Notes under the pieces: model-generated | What the model saw: the letters and a program-made list of their open reading frames with translations, nothing else | What the model was told of the DNA's origin: nothing | Database searches by the model: none | DNA from: Limnochorda sp. L945t | GTDB taxonomy: Bacteria > Bacillota > Limnochordia > Limnochordales > Geochordaceae | Assembly (NCBI RefSeq): GCF_035593305.1 | Contig: NZ_CP141615.1 | Location: 1,178,001-1,242,000 of the forward strand | Length of the DNA stretch: 64,000 bases | Reading direction: 5' to 3' | Program-made: the position numbers and the translations under genes | Part shown: piece after piece, positions 9,603 to 19,127 of the stretch | Position numbering within the stretch: position 1 is the stretch's first letter | Layout: the number at the start of each line of letters is the position of its first letter

Positions 9603-11345
9603 ATGCGGATGTCACAGCTTCTGGCACCGACGCTCCGGGAAGAGCCGGCAGAGGCGGAAAGCGACAGCCACCGCTTGATGCTGCGCGCGGGGCTGATCCG
9701 TAAGTCTTCGGCCGGGATTTACACCTACCTGCCGCTCGCCTTCCGGTCCCTTCGCAAGATTTCGGAGATCGTGCGCGAGGAGATGGACCGAGCGGGCGGG
9801 CAGGAGCTGCAGCTTCCCATCGTGCAGCCCGCCGAGTTGTGGGTGGAGACGGGCCGCTGGTACGAGTACGGCCCCGAGATGTTTCGCCTGAAGGACCGGC
9901 ACGGGCGGGAGTTTTGCCTGGGCCCCACCCACGAGGAGATCATCACGGCGCTGGTGCGGGCGGAGGTGCGCTCTTACCGGCAGTTGCCGCTCCTGTTGTA
10001 CCAGATTCAAAACAAGTACCGCGACGAGATCCGGCCGCGCTTCGGCGTCATCCGGGGCCGGGAGTTCATCATGAAAGACCTGTACTCGTTCGACCGGGAC
10101 GAAGCCGGGCTCGAAGAGAGCTACCGCAAGATGTACGAGGCGTACTCCCGGGCGTTCCACCGATGCGGGCTGTCGACGACCGCGGTGGAGGCGGATCCCG
10201 GCGCCATCGGCGGCGACGTCACGCACGAGTTCATGGTGCTGTCTCCCATCGGGGAAGCCCAGGTCGTCCACTGCCGGCAGTGCGGCTATGCGGCCAACGT
10301 AGAGGCGGCTCCGGCCTCTGCGCCTCCCGCGCGACCGCAGGGCGCTCCGGCGACGGAGGCGCCGCCGGCCCCTCGCAAGGTTTCCACGCCGGGCGTGCGG
10401 ACCATCGAGGATCTGGTCCGGTTCCTCGGCACGCCCGCGCACGCCATTCTCAAGACGCTGCTGTACGAAGGGGATGGGCGGCTCGTCGCAGCGGTAATCC
10501 GGGGCGATCACCAGCTCAACGAAGTCAAACTCGCCCGGGCCATTGGCCTCTCCTCGGTCCAGGCTGCCTCCCCCGAACGGGTCCGGGAGGTGACGGGGGC
10601 GCCTGCGGGCTTCGTCGGCCCCGTCGGTTTGAACCGGGTTGAAATCGTGGCGGATCCGTGGGCGATGGCGCTCGACGAGGCGGTCACGGGCGCCAACGAG
10701 GAGGACGCCCATCTGGTCGGCGTGGTCCCGGGACGCCACTTCTCGGCGGACCGGGTGACCGACATCCGGCTGGTCGTGCCCGGAGATCCGTGCCCCCGGT
10801 GCGGCGCTCCGCTCGACCGATCGGCCGGGATCGAGGTGGGGCAGATCTTCAAACTCCACACCAAGTACAGCGAGGCGTTGGGCGCCACGTTCTTGGACGA
10901 GGACGGCAAGGAGAAGCCGGTGGTCATGGGGTGCTACGGCATCGGCATCACCCGGACCCTGGCCGCCGTGATCGAGCAGCATCACGACGACAAGGGGATC
11001 ATCTGGCCGGTGAGCGTGGCTCCGTATCACGCGGTGGTGGTTCCGGTCAACGTCAAGGATCGCGGCCAGATCGAGGCGGCCGAGCGGCTCTATCACGAGC
11101 TGACCGGGGCCGGCGTCGAGACGGTGCTGGACGACCGGGAGGAACGGCCCGGGGTCAAGTTCAACGACGCCGATCTGATGGGCTTCCCGTACCGGGTGAC
11201 GGTGGGAGCGCGGCTGGCAGCGTCGGGGCAGGTGGAGATCCGCCGGCGCTCGGACGGGCGGGACGTGCCGGTCTCCCTGGACGAGGCCGCTTCGAAGGTG
11301 AGGGAGTGGCTCAGGGAGGACATGGAAGCGCTGCAGCCCCGCTGA
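9603..11345 (+). CDS. proS: Prolyl-tRNA synthetase, bacterial type with editing insert
   Basis: Class II synthetase charging tRNA-Pro. Motif 1/2 regions are visible ([60 protein letters not shown]). A YbaK-like editing insert of about 170 residues (from about residue 225, with [15 protein letters not shown]) interrupts the catalytic domain, as in bacterial-type ProRS that clear Ala-tRNA-Pro. Motif 3 is around [17 protein letters not shown] and the anticodon domain closes the protein. 580 aa, normal. GGGGGAC precedes the ATG. Followed by an intergenic promoter for the next operon. Confidence 0.97.
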   Translation: MRMSQLLAPTLREEPAEAESDSHRLMLRAGLIRKSSAGIYTYLPLAFRSLRKISEIVREEMDRAGGQELQLPIVQPAELWVETGRWYEYGPEMFRLKDRHGREFCLGPTHEEIITALVRAEVRSYRQLPLLLYQIQNKYRDEIRPRFGVIRGREFIMKDLYSFDRDEAGLEESYRKMYEAYSRAFHRCGLSTTAVEADPGAIGGDVTHEFMVLSPIGEAQVVHCRQCGYAANVEAAPASAPPARPQGAPATEAPPAPRKVSTPGVRTIEDLVRFLGTPAHAILKTLLYEGDGRLVAAVIRGDHQLNEVKLARAIGLSSVQAASPERVREVTGAPAGFVGPVGLNRVEIVADPWAMALDEAVTGANEEDAHLVGVVPGRHFSADRVTDIRLVVPGDPCPRCGAPLDRSAGIEVGQIFKLHTKYSEALGATFLDEDGKEKPVVMGCYGIGITRTLAAVIEQHHDDKGIIWPVSVAPYHAVVVPVNVKDRGQIEAAERLYHELTGAGVETVLDDREERPGVKFNDADLMGFPYRVTVGARLAASGQVEIRRRSDGRDVPVSLDEAASKVREWLREDMEALQPR

Positions 11346-11370
11346 GGAGTGTGAAGGCGCGGCGGGCTCG

Positions 11371-11400
11371 TTGCGCGCCTTTCCTGCGCGATGTTATAAT
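11371..11400 (+). promoter_or_regulatory. Sigma-A promoter for the rimP-nusA-infB operon
   Basis: TTGCGC (11371-11376) and a perfect TATAAT (11395-11400) are 18 bases apart, with TGT in the extended -10 position (11392-11394). It lies 26 bases after the proS stop and opens a leader of about 70 bases before rimP. Confidence 0.75.
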
Positions 11401-11433
11401 AGCGCCTGGCAAGTGTAGCGGCTCTTGCGGCGG

Positions 11434-11456
11434 AAGAGTGGGATCCCCCCACTCTT
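11434..11456 (+). promoter_or_regulatory. rimP leader hairpin
   Basis: AAGAGTGGG (11434-11442) and CCCACTCTT (11448-11456) form a perfect 9-bp stem with a 5-nt loop, followed by TCGTTCTGTT. Short GUGGG/CCCAC hairpins directly before rimP are widespread in Firmicutes as I recall. A role in attenuation or NusA feedback is plausible but not shown by the sequence. The ribosome site GGGGG lies ten bases after it. Confidence 0.6.
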
Positions 11457-11478
11457 TCGTTCTGTTGGGGGTAGCCAG

Positions 11479-11961
11479 GTGCACCCGAAGGCGATCGAGC
11501 AACTGGTCATCGAGCAGGCGGAGGCGGTAGCGAAGGAGCTCGGCATCGAGGTGGTGGACGTGGAGTTCCAGCCCGGTCCGCGGGGCCGCGTGCTGCGCGT
11601 CTTCATCGACAAGCCCGGTGGAGTGAGCGTGGAGGACTGCCGGGCGGTGAGCGTGCCCCTGTCCGGGGCGCTGGACCGGCTCGACCCCATACCCGGGCCG
11701 TACCGGCTCGAGGTCTCGTCGCCCGGCGTCGAGCGCCCTTTACGCAAAGCGGAGGATTTCGAGCGGTTCGCCGGCCGCGAGGTGGAGGTGCACACCTACG
11801 GCCCGGTCGAGGGGCGCCGCCATTTCACCGGGCGGCTGAAGGGCCTCGCAGGCGATCGGGTGCAACTCGAGATGGAGGACGGCAGCATGGTCGCGCTGCC
11901 ACGGGAAGGGATCAGCAGGGCCAGGCTGCGGGTTCGCTGGCAGGGGGCTGTGGAGCGATGA
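11479..11961 (+). CDS. rimP: Ribosome maturation factor RimP
   Basis: 160-aa 30S assembly factor needed for early S12/central pseudoknot steps. N-terminal KH-like domain with LGIEVVDVEFQPGPRGRVLR, then FIDKPGGVSVEDC and VSSPGVERPLRKAEDFERF, all standard for RimP/YlxS, and a C-terminal SH3-like domain. GTG at 11479 follows GGGGG with seven bases' spacing. Its last four bases overlap the nusA ATG (ATGA), so the two are translationally coupled. First gene of the operon. Confidence 0.94.
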   Translation: MHPKAIEQLVIEQAEAVAKELGIEVVDVEFQPGPRGRVLRVFIDKPGGVSVEDCRAVSVPLSGALDRLDPIPGPYRLEVSSPGVERPLRKAEDFERFAGREVEVHTYGPVEGRRHFTGRLKGLAGDRVQLEMEDGSMVALPREGISRARLRVRWQGAVER

Positions 11962-13973
11962 ATCTCGAGCTGATGGGCGCTCTCAACGAACTGGAGAAGG
12001 AGCGTGGGATCTCCCGGGAGGTCTTGCTCAAGGCGATCGAAGACGCCATCGAGTCGGCCTTCCGCAAGTCCTCGCAGCCCCACCAAAACCTGCGGGTCGA
12101 CTTCGACGACCGCAGCGGGCGGGTGCGCGTCTTCGCCCGCAAGGCGGTCGCGGAGAAGGTGACCGACCCTTCGACGGAGATCTCGCTGGAAGAGGCGCAG
12201 CGGATCAACCCGCGCTTCGAGGTCGACGACGTGGTCGAGGTCGAGCTGACTTTGCCCGACCTGGGGCGGATCGCCGCGCAGACCGCCAAGCAGGTGGTGG
12301 TGCAGCGGATCCGGGAGGCCGAGCGGAGCCGGGTGTACGAGGAGTACCACAGCCGGGAGGGGGACATCCTGACCGGCATCGTGCGGCGGATCGAGCACCG
12401 CAACGTATACGTGGACCTCGGCCGCGCCGAGGGAGTCATGCCGCCTTCGGAGCAGGTCGCGACCGAGCGGTACACGCCGGGTACCCGGATGAAGTTTTAC
12501 CTGGCGGAGGTGAGCAAGACCGCCAAGGGGCCGCAGCTGGTGCTCTCCCGCAGCCATCCGGGTCTGGTGCGGCGGCTGTTCGAGCTCGAGGTGCCGGAGA
12601 TCCACGACGGGGTCGTGGAGATCCGGGCCCACGCGAGAGAAGCGGGGCACCGCTCCAAGATTGCCGTCTGGTCCACGGACCGCAACGTGGATCCGGTGGG
12701 CGCCTGCGTGGGGCCGCGGGGAGCCCGGGTCCAGCAGGTGGTCAAGGAGCTGCGGCAGGAGAAAGTGGACGTCATCGCCTGGGATCCCGATCCCGAGGTT
12801 TTCCTGGCCAATGCCCTGCAGCCGGCCCGGGTCCTCAAGGTGTACCTGGACCCCACCGACCGGTCGGCGAAGGTGATCGTGCCGGAGAAGGAGCTATCGC
12901 TGGCCATCGGCAAGGAAGGGCAAAACGCCCGGCTGGCCGCCAGGCTCACGGGCTGGCGCATCGATATCCGCAGCGAGGCGCAGTGGGCCGAGGTGCAGCA
13001 GGAGTTCGAGGAGAAGCGGCGCCAGTGGATGCAGGCCAGGCCGGAGGCCGCCGGAGCGGGGGCTGCCCGGGTGGGCCGGGAGGAGCAGCCAGCGACGGCA
13101 GGAGCAGCGGCGACCCAGGCGCCCCCCGCGGAGCGGCCCGCGGCGCAGCCGGCGGCGGGGGCGGCCCCCGCTCGCACCGAAACGCCGGCACAGTCGGAGC
13201 AAGTGCCGGTCCCTGCCGTGCCGGTGGCCGAGCCGAGCCGGGCGCCCCTCGAGGTGCCGGTCGATGCCGGGCCGGCCGTGCAGGCCGAAGAAGAGGAGAT
13301 CCCCATCGAGCCGGAGCCCGTCAAGCCGGTGGAAGAAGAGGAGCAGCAGCTCAAGCAAAAGGGCGCCGGCAAGGTCCGCCGCATCAAGGGTGTGCGGCGC
13401 TTCGAGCGGCGCCACCTGGAGGAAGAGCTGGAGGAGGCCGAGTCTTTGCCGACCCTGTTCTCCTCCGAAGAGGAAGGGGAGCCCGAGGCCGCTCCCGCGC
13501 CCGAAGAGCCTGCTGTTCAGCGTCAGGAGGCCGCCCGCCGGGATACACTGGCCGTCCCGCTGTTCGCGGTAGCCAAGCGGGTGCTGGAGAGCCCCGCCAC
13601 CCGGGAGGCCAAGGCGGACGGAAAGACCGAGGCCAAAGCGGACGGAAAGACCGAGGCGAAGGCCAAGGCGGCTCCGGCGCAGGCCGGGGAGGAGCGCGAG
13701 CGCCCGGAGGCTCCTCCTCAGCCGCAGGCGGCGGCTTCAGGGGCCCCGGCGGATGCAGCTACGACCAAGGCGGCGCCGGCTCCGACGGCTGCCCCGGCGG
13801 CGGCCGCAGCGGCCGCGCCGCGGCCGGCGGCCCAGCGGCGCGCCGAAGAGCGGGCGCGTGAGGCCGTCGAGGATGCCGACAAGAAGCCGAAGAAAGTGCT
13901 CCGCAGTTTGTCGGAGCTTTCTCTGGAGGACTTCGGGTTCCAGCGCCAGGGGCCGAAGCGGAAGGGGCGTTGA
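11958..13973 (+). CDS. nusA: Transcription factor NusA with long C-terminal extension
   Basis: Binds RNA polymerase and nascent RNA to modulate pausing, termination and antitermination. Residues 1-350 are a normal Firmicute NusA: N-terminal polymerase-binding domain (NLELMGALNELEKERGISRE), S1 domain (GDILTGIVRRIEHRNVYVDL), KH1 (DPVGACVGPRGARVQQVV) and KH2 (SLAIGKEGQNARLAARLTG). The usual family length is about 350-400 aa; here about 310 more residues follow, rich in A, P, E and K, with a basic patch near KVRRIKGVRRFERRH, a duplicated AKADGKTE, and a conserved-looking end KKVLRSLSELSLEDFGF. The extension is in frame to the stop and is not a fused known domain that I recognise. Confidence 0.94.
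   Translation: MNLELMGALNELEKERGISREVLLKAIEDAIESAFRKSSQPHQNLRVDFDDRSGRVRVFARKAVAEKVTDPSTEISLEEAQRINPRFEVDDVVEVELTLPDLGRIAAQTAKQVVVQRIREAERSRVYEEYHSREGDILTGIVRRIEHRNVYVDLGRAEGVMPPSEQVATERYTPGTRMKFYLAEVSKTAKGPQLVLSRSHPGLVRRLFELEVPEIHDGVVEIRAHAREAGHRSKIAVWSTDRNVDPVGACVGPRGARVQQVVKELRQEKVDVIAWDPDPEVFLANALQPARVLKVYLDPTDRSAKVIVPEKELSLAIGKEGQNARLAARLTGWRIDIRSEAQWAEVQQEFEEKRRQWMQARPEAAGAGAARVGREEQPATAGAAATQAPPAERPAAQPAAGAAPARTETPAQSEQVPVPAVPVAEPSRAPLEVPVDAGPAVQAEEEEIPIEPEPVKPVEEEEQQLKQKGAGKVRRIKGVRRFERRHLEEELEEAESLPTLFSSEEEGEPEAAPAPEEPAVQRQEAARRDTLAVPLFAVAKRVLESPATREAKADGKTEAKADGKTEAKAKAAPAQAGEERERPEAPPQPQAAASGAPADAATTKAAPAPTAAPAAAAAAAPRPAAQRRAEERAREAVEDADKKPKKVLRSLSELSLEDFGFQRQGPKRKGR
13608..13655 (+). 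repeat. Two tandem 24-bp repeats inside nusA
   Basis: Positions 13608-13631 and 13632-13655 differ by one base (AAG/AAA) and encode AKADGKTE twice in frame. They lie in the low-complexity C-terminal extension of NusA and a partial third unit follows, a sign of repeat-driven length change. Confidence 0.8.
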
Positions 13974-13978
13974 GGACG

Positions 13979-14275
13979 GTGAGCGCCCGGCAACAGCCCA
14001 GGCCGCGCAAGGTGCCCATGCGGACCTGCGTCGGGTGCCGCACCGTCCGGCCCAAGCGCGAGATGATCCGGATCGTGCGGACGCCGGAAGGGAGCGTCGT
14101 GGTCGACCCGACGGGTAAGCGGTCGGGCCGGGGGGCGTACATCTGCCCGCGGCCGGAGTGCCTCGAGGCTGCTCGGCGGGGGCGCCAGCTGGAGCGGGCG
14201 CTCGAACACCCCATCGAGGACGAGGTGTTCGACGAGCTGGCCCGGCAGCTGGCGGCCGCCGGCGGCGCACGGTAG
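13979..14275 (+). CDS. rnpM: RNase P modulator RnpM (YlxR family)
   Basis: About 98-aa basic RNA-binding protein. The YlxR fold is identified by MRTCVGCRTVRPKREMIRIV and by GRGAYICPRPECLEAARR; the family binds RNase P RNA and lowers its activity in Bacillus. Located between nusA and ylxQ, the invariant Firmicute position. GTG at 13979 is chosen (GAAGGGG 11 bases upstream); a TTG at 13970 overlapping the nusA stop is possible. Confidence 0.92.
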   Translation: MSARQQPRPRKVPMRTCVGCRTVRPKREMIRIVRTPEGSVVVDPTGKRSGRGAYICPRPECLEAARRGRQLERALEHPIEDEVFDELARQLAAAGGAR

Positions 14276-14283
14276 GGTGGGCC

Positions 14284-14622
14284 GTGGCGGATCCGGCAAC
14301 GTGGCTGGGGCTCGCGAGAAGGGCCAACAAGGCGGCCATCGGGCGAATGGCCTGCAGGCAGGCGCTCCGGGAAGGCCGCGTGCGGTTGCTCGTGGTGGCG
14401 CAGGACGCCTCGGAGGGTGCGGCCCGGTACTGGCAAGGCGAGGCCGAGCGGGCAGGGGCGGTGCGCGTGATCCGGTGGGGCACCCGCGTCGCGCTCGGTT
14501 CGGCGATGGGTCGGGGACCGGTGGCCGTCATAGGGGTGTGTGACGAGGGCCTGGCATTCCATTTCTTGGGTTCGGTGAGCGCACGGGACGCGAGCGGGCG
14601 GTCGCCGGCCGTTCAGGAGTGA
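14284..14622 (+). CDS. ylxQ: L7Ae-family RNA-binding protein YlxQ
   Basis: 112-aa L7Ae/L30e-like protein, recognisable by WLGLARRANKAAIGRMACRQ and LLVVAQDASEGAARYW; family members bind kink-turn RNA and copurify with ribosomes. GTG start eight bases after rnpM. Compact, no extra domains. The nusA-rnpM-ylxQ-infB order is conserved in Firmicutes. Confidence 0.88.
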   Translation: MADPATWLGLARRANKAAIGRMACRQALREGRVRLLVVAQDASEGAARYWQGEAERAGAVRVIRWGTRVALGSAMGRGPVAVIGVCDEGLAFHFLGSVSARDASGRSPAVQE

Positions 14623-14629
14623 TGGTGGC

Positions 14630-17332
14630 ATGAAAAAGCTACGGGTCTATCAGCTGGCCAAGGAGCTCAACGTCGACGCGAAGATGCTCCTGGCGTTCTT
14701 GCAGGGCCGGGGTAGCGCCGCCTCTTCCACTTTGAGCATGGTCGAGCTCGACGAGGAGGAAGTGGCGCGGCGCCAGTTCGGCAAGGGTACCGGAGCCGGG
14801 GAGATCAAGGGCGCGCGGCTGGTCGGGCGGGTACAAAGGGCGCAACCGGCGCCCGCGCCGGCGCCGCCGCCTGCTACGGCGCCTGTGGCGCCTGCCAGGG
14901 AGGCTCCGGCCGCGCGCCCGGCTCCTGTGGCGCCTTCCCGCGCGACGCCGGTGACGGCCGGGGTGCCGGCGCCGCAGCCGGCCGGTGCTCCCGCCACCGC
15001 TGTGCCGCGGCCGGCTCATGAGGCTCCGCCGCCAGCGGCATCGGCCCCGAAGGAGGCCTCGGCCGCTCCCACGGTGGAGGGGCCTTCTGTCCAGGGCGGC
15101 TCGGAGGTGTCTGCTGCAAGGCAAGCGCCGGCTCGCGGCGAGCAGGCCCCCTCCAGGGCCGTCCCCCAGCCGCACGCTCAGCGGCCGCAGGCGCCGCAAG
15201 CGCCGGCGGAGCGCCCGAAGGCCGGGCGTCCGCAAGAGCGCTCCCAGGACCGCCCGCAGATAGACCGCCCGCAGCAGGCGGCCCGCGCGCCTTCGGGTCC
15301 GTCCCAGGGCAAGCAAGTGCCCGCCAGGGACAAAAAAGCTGCTGCCAAGCCCGGTGGGGTCCACGCTCCGGCGCCGCCCCGGCCTCCGGAGAGCGGCAGG
15401 CGCCCCGGACCTCCTCCGTCCCATGGCAAACCCGGGCGCGGGCGCCCTCCGGTCACGTCGCCGCTGCCGAAGGGCAAAGGGCACCGTCCGGGTCCCGGCC
15501 GCGGGCCGTCGCACGCGCCCGCCGCACCCCCCGCACCTCGCGGAGGTACGGTCGAGCTCCCGCAGCGCATCGTCGTGCGGGACCTGGCGAGCCGGCTGGG
15601 CGTTTCGGCGGCCGAGCTCATCAAGCAGCTCATGAAGCAAAACGTGATGGCCACCATCACCCAGGAGATCCCGTTCGAGGTAGCCACGGCGGTGGCCGAA
15701 AACCTGGGGTTCACCGTTCAGCGCCCCAAGAGCGCGGAGGAGAGGTTCCTCGAGGCGAAGAAGAGCGAAGCCTCGCAGCAGGCCGGCAAGCTCGAGCCTC
15801 GCCCTCCGGTGGTCACCATCATGGGCCACGTCGACCACGGCAAGACGACCCTGCTCGACGTCATCCGCAAGAGCCGGGTGGCGGCCGAGGAGTACGGCGG
15901 GATCACGCAGCACATCGGAGCGTACCAGGTGGAGGTGCAGGGCCGGCGCATCACTTTCCTCGATACCCCGGGCCACGAGGCGTTCACCTCGATGCGGGCT
16001 CGGGGCGCGCAGGTGACCGACATCGCGGTCCTGGTGGTGGCCGCCGACGACGGGGTCATGCCCCAGACCGTCGAGGCCATCCACCACGCGCGGGCGGCAG
16101 GCGTGCCCATCATCGTCGCCATCAACAAGGTCGACAAGCCGGGAGCCTCGCCGGACCGGGTCAAGCAGCAGCTGGCCGAACACGAGCTCGTGGCCGAGGA
16201 GTGGGGCGGCGACACGGTCATGGTGCCGGTCTCGGCCTTGCGCAAGCAGGGCATCGACGAGCTCTTGGAAATGATCCTGCTGGTGGCCGACCTGCGCGAG
16301 CTCAAGGCGCCCGTGGACCAGCCCGCCCAGGGCGTGGTCATCGAAGCCCAGCTCGACCGCGGCCGCGGGCCTGTCGCGACGGTCCTCGTCAAGGAAGGCA
16401 CGCTCAAAGTGGGCGACCCGGTCATCGTGGGAGCCGTGCCCGGGCGGGTGCGGGCACTGCTCGACGACCGCGGGCGGCCGCTGCAAGAGGCCGGTCCGTC
16501 GACGCCGGCCGTCGTGCTGGGCCTCTCCGACGTGCCCCAACCCGGTGACTCCCTGATGGTGACGCCGGACGAAGAGACGGCGCGCAGGATCGCCCAGGAA
16601 CGCCTGGAGAAACAGCGGGCGGAGCAGCTGAGGCCAACGGCCCGCATGACGCTCGAGACGCTGAGCAAGATGGCGGCCGAGGGGGAAACCCGAACGCTGC
16701 CCATCGTGCTCAAGGCCGACGTGCAGGGGTCACTCGAGGCGCTGCAGGCGGCCCTGCAGCAGGCATCGACGCCGCAGGTGCAGGTCAACGTCATCCATGC
16801 CGCGGTCGGCGGGATCACGGAGGCGGACGTCAGTCTGGCTTCGGCTTCCAACGCCATCATCATCGGCTTCAACGTGCGGCCCGACGCCAACGCCCGCCGG
16901 CTGGCGGAGCGGGACCGCGTCGACGTCCGGACCTACCGGATCATCTACGAGGCCATTGACGACGTGAAAGCGGCCATGCAGGGTATGCTCAAGCCGAGGC
17001 TGGAAGAGCGGGTGCTCGGCCATGCGGAGGTGCGCCGCACCTTCAAGGTGCCGGGCGTCGGCACCGTGGCCGGCTGTTACGTTACCGACGGCCGCGTGGT
17101 GCGCAACGGGAGCGTACGGGTCGTGCGCGACGGCGTCGTGGCCTTCGAAGGGAAGATCGCTTCGCTCAAGCGGTTCAAGGAAGACGTGCGGGAAGTGGCC
17201 GAGGGCTTCGAGTGCGGCATCGGCATCGAGCGCTTCAACGACGTCAAGGAGGGCGACGTGCTCGAGATCGTCGAGGTCGTGGAAGTGCGCCAGGAGCAGC
17301 CGGTGCTCTCCGGTGACCGCACGGGCGCGTGA
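14630..17332 (+). CDS. infB: Translation initiation factor IF-2
   Basis: GTPase that brings fMet-tRNA to the 30S subunit and promotes 50S joining. 900 aa. An N-terminal IF2_N helix bundle ([20 protein letters not shown]) is followed by a Pro/Ala/Arg-rich linker from about residue 65 to 300, a second IF2_N ([20 protein letters not shown]), then the G domain. G motifs: GHVDHGKT (about 397-404), [20 protein letters not shown] and a SAL G5. Domains II, III and the fMet-tRNA-binding IV complete the C-terminus. The linker is the usual variable region. ATG start, seven bases after ylxQ. Confidence 0.97.
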   Translation: MKKLRVYQLAKELNVDAKMLLAFLQGRGSAASSTLSMVELDEEEVARRQFGKGTGAGEIKGARLVGRVQRAQPAPAPAPPPATAPVAPAREAPAARPAPVAPSRATPVTAGVPAPQPAGAPATAVPRPAHEAPPPAASAPKEASAAPTVEGPSVQGGSEVSAARQAPARGEQAPSRAVPQPHAQRPQAPQAPAERPKAGRPQERSQDRPQIDRPQQAARAPSGPSQGKQVPARDKKAAAKPGGVHAPAPPRPPESGRRPGPPPSHGKPGRGRPPVTSPLPKGKGHRPGPGRGPSHAPAAPPAPRGGTVELPQRIVVRDLASRLGVSAAELIKQLMKQNVMATITQEIPFEVATAVAENLGFTVQRPKSAEERFLEAKKSEASQQAGKLEPRPPVVTIMGHVDHGKTTLLDVIRKSRVAAEEYGGITQHIGAYQVEVQGRRITFLDTPGHEAFTSMRARGAQVTDIAVLVVAADDGVMPQTVEAIHHARAAGVPIIVAINKVDKPGASPDRVKQQLAEHELVAEEWGGDTVMVPVSALRKQGIDELLEMILLVADLRELKAPVDQPAQGVVIEAQLDRGRGPVATVLVKEGTLKVGDPVIVGAVPGRVRALLDDRGRPLQEAGPSTPAVVLGLSDVPQPGDSLMVTPDEETARRIAQERLEKQRAEQLRPTARMTLETLSKMAAEGETRTLPIVLKADVQGSLEALQAALQQASTPQVQVNVIHAAVGGITEADVSLASASNAIIIGFNVRPDANARRLAERDRVDVRTYRIIYEAIDDVKAAMQGMLKPRLEERVLGHAEVRRTFKVPGVGTVAGCYVTDGRVVRNGSVRVVRDGVVAFEGKIASLKRFKEDVREVAEGFECGIGIERFNDVKEGDVLEIVEVVEVRQEQPVLSGDRTGA

Positions 17333-17343
17333 GGGAAGCGGCG

Positions 17344-17664
17344 GTGAGCCGGGCCATGGTCGTGGCGGTGGCGTCCGCGGAGCTCTGGATCTCCGGGAGC
17401 GAGTCGCTCAAGGATCGCCGCCGCGTGACCCGGGCGGTCGTGGACCGGCTCCGGGCCCGCTACAACGTCTCGGTGCTGGAGATGGACGAACCGCTCACGT
17501 GGCAGCGAGCCCGCCTGGCCGTAGCATGCGTCAGTCACGACGAACATCTCGCCCGCGAGTTGATGGATAGTGTGCGCCGGGTGATGGAGGGGCGGGCCGA
17601 CGCCGAGTTGACCGAGTTTTCCGTCGTGTATTACCATCAACCCTCCCCGGCGCCCGCGAGGTAG
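17344..17664 (+). CDS. ylxP: DUF503 protein YlxP
   Basis: 106-aa YlxP-family protein with the family start VVAVASAELWISGSESLKDR and RRRVTRAVVDRLRARYNVSV; the C-terminus has the usual EFSVVYYHQ strand. Reported to be linked to ribosome-associated functions; mechanism unclear. GTG at 17344 follows GAGGGA with about eight bases' spacing; ATG at 17356 is an alternative. Sits between infB and rbfA as in Bacillus. Confidence 0.87.
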   Translation: MSRAMVVAVASAELWISGSESLKDRRRVTRAVVDRLRARYNVSVLEMDEPLTWQRARLAVACVSHDEHLARELMDSVRRVMEGRADAELTEFSVVYYHQPSPAPAR

Positions 17665-17675
17665 GAGGCCCCGCG

Positions 17676-18089
17676 ATGGCAAGGCTTCGGGTGGAGCGGC
17701 TTCGCGAAGAGTACCGGCGAGAAGTGAGCGACATCCTCCGGCGCATGAAGGATCCGCGCCTGGGGTTCGTGACCGTGACCGACGTGGAGATGTCGAGCGA
17801 CCTCCGCCACGTCAAGGTGTTCGTGAGCGTGCTGGGAAGCGACGAGGACCTGCGCCGAACGATGGACGTGCTCGAGCAGGCGCGAGGGTACGTGCGCACG
17901 GAGGCCGGGCGGCGGATCCGCCTGCGTTACACTCCGGAGGTGACGTTCCAGTTCGACCCGTCGGTGCGCCGGGGGGCGCGGGTGATGACCATCCTCAACC
18001 AGCTGCGCGAGCCGTCCGGGACGCCGCCGGCAGATCCGGCGACGGGGCAGCAGGCGGGTAGGCCGGAGCACGAGGGGGCCCCATCGTGA
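17676..18089 (+). CDS. rbfA: Ribosome-binding factor A
   Basis: KH-fold factor for 16S 5'-end maturation and cold adaptation. Start MARLRVERLREEYRREVSDI, then MKDPRLGFVTVTDVEMSSDL and EVTFQFDPSVRRGARV, all typical. 137 aa, with about 20 residues of disordered tail. The last four bases (GTGA) overlap the next gene's start, giving translational coupling. Confidence 0.94.
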   Translation: MARLRVERLREEYRREVSDILRRMKDPRLGFVTVTDVEMSSDLRHVKVFVSVLGSDEDLRRTMDVLEQARGYVRTEAGRRIRLRYTPEVTFQFDPSVRRGARVMTILNQLREPSGTPPADPATGQQAGRPEHEGAPS

Positions 18090-19111
18090 CGGCGCGGTGG
18101 CCCGAAACCGAGCGTGCCCTGCAGACCGTGGCGCACGAGCTGAAAATTCACGACCGCATCGCCATCATCGGCCACGTGGATCCAGATCTCGACAGCATCG
18201 GGTCGATCCTGGCCCTGCGGCTTGCCCTGGAGAGCCTGGGCAAGACGGCGTGGGCGATCTCCCCAGGTCCCGATCCGGAGTACTGGCATTTCCTTCCCGG
18301 CCACGACCAGATGCTCGTGGGGGCTCCGGAGCACGTGATCCCGGAGCTCGCCGTGGTGCTGGATACCGAAGTCCGCCCCGATCGCCTGGGCGCGTCGTGG
18401 GAACTGATCCGCCGCGCGCCCCGGGTCGTCAACGTCGATCACCACGCCACCAACGACGCCCGAGCCGACGTCGCCTTCATCGAGCCGGCAGCCGGGGCCA
18501 CGGGCGAGCTCGTGTACTACCTCATCCGGGTCCTGGGCGTGTCGCTGACCCCCGACATCGCCGCCTGCCTTTACTCGGCGATCCTCACCGATACGGGCTC
18601 GTTCCGCTTCAGCAACACCACCGCCCGGACCCTCGCCATCGGGGCGGAGTTGGTGGAGGCGGGGGTGGACCCCCACGAGCTCTCCATGGCCATCTACGAC
18701 ACCCGGTCGTGGGAGTTCATGCGCCTGTTGGGGCGGATGCTCGACTCGCTGAAGCGGACCGAGGACGGGCGGATCGCCTGGATGGAGCTCCCCCTGAAGG
18801 ACGCCCAACAAGCCGGGGTTCCCCCGAGCGAGATGGAGGGGCTCGTCCAGTACCCGCGCATGGTCCACGGGGTCGAAGTCGCCTTGCTGTTCAAGGAGCT
18901 GGAGCCGGGCAAGACGCGGGTGAGCTTGCGCTCCCAGAGGTACGTGGACGTGTCGGCGATCGCCCGGGCGTTCGGCGGCGGGGGCCACCTGCGGGCGGCC
19001 GGCTGTACGCTGGAGGCTCCGCTCGAAGAGGCCGTCCGGCGGGTCGTGGCCGCCTGCCAGGCGGCGGTCGCCACGATGCCCGCGGTCCCGGCGCGAGACG
19101 GGCGCAGGTAG
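18086..19111 (+). CDS. nrnA: DHH/DHHA1 phosphoesterase, NrnA-like
   Basis: Bifunctional oligoribonuclease / pAp phosphatase family. DHH domain motifs: H30-V-D-P-D-L-D36 (canonical HxDPDxD-type metal ligands), VVLDTEVRPDR, VNVDHHATN and DTGSFRFSNT; DHHA1 motif GGGGHLRAAG in the C-terminal lobe. 341 aa, slightly longer than Bacillus NrnA (about 313). Between rbfA and truB, the usual position of this family. The role, degrading nanoRNA or c-di-nucleotide-derived dinucleotides, is inferred from the family. Confidence 0.87.
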   Translation: MTARWPETERALQTVAHELKIHDRIAIIGHVDPDLDSIGSILALRLALESLGKTAWAISPGPDPEYWHFLPGHDQMLVGAPEHVIPELAVVLDTEVRPDRLGASWELIRRAPRVVNVDHHATNDARADVAFIEPAAGATGELVYYLIRVLGVSLTPDIAACLYSAILTDTGSFRFSNTTARTLAIGAELVEAGVDPHELSMAIYDTRSWEFMRLLGRMLDSLKRTEDGRIAWMELPLKDAQQAGVPPSEMEGLVQYPRMVHGVEVALLFKELEPGKTRVSLRSQRYVDVSAIARAFGGGGHLRAAGCTLEAPLEEAVRRVVAACQAAVATMPAVPARDGRR

Positions 19112-19127
19112 AGGAGGGTGGCGTAGT

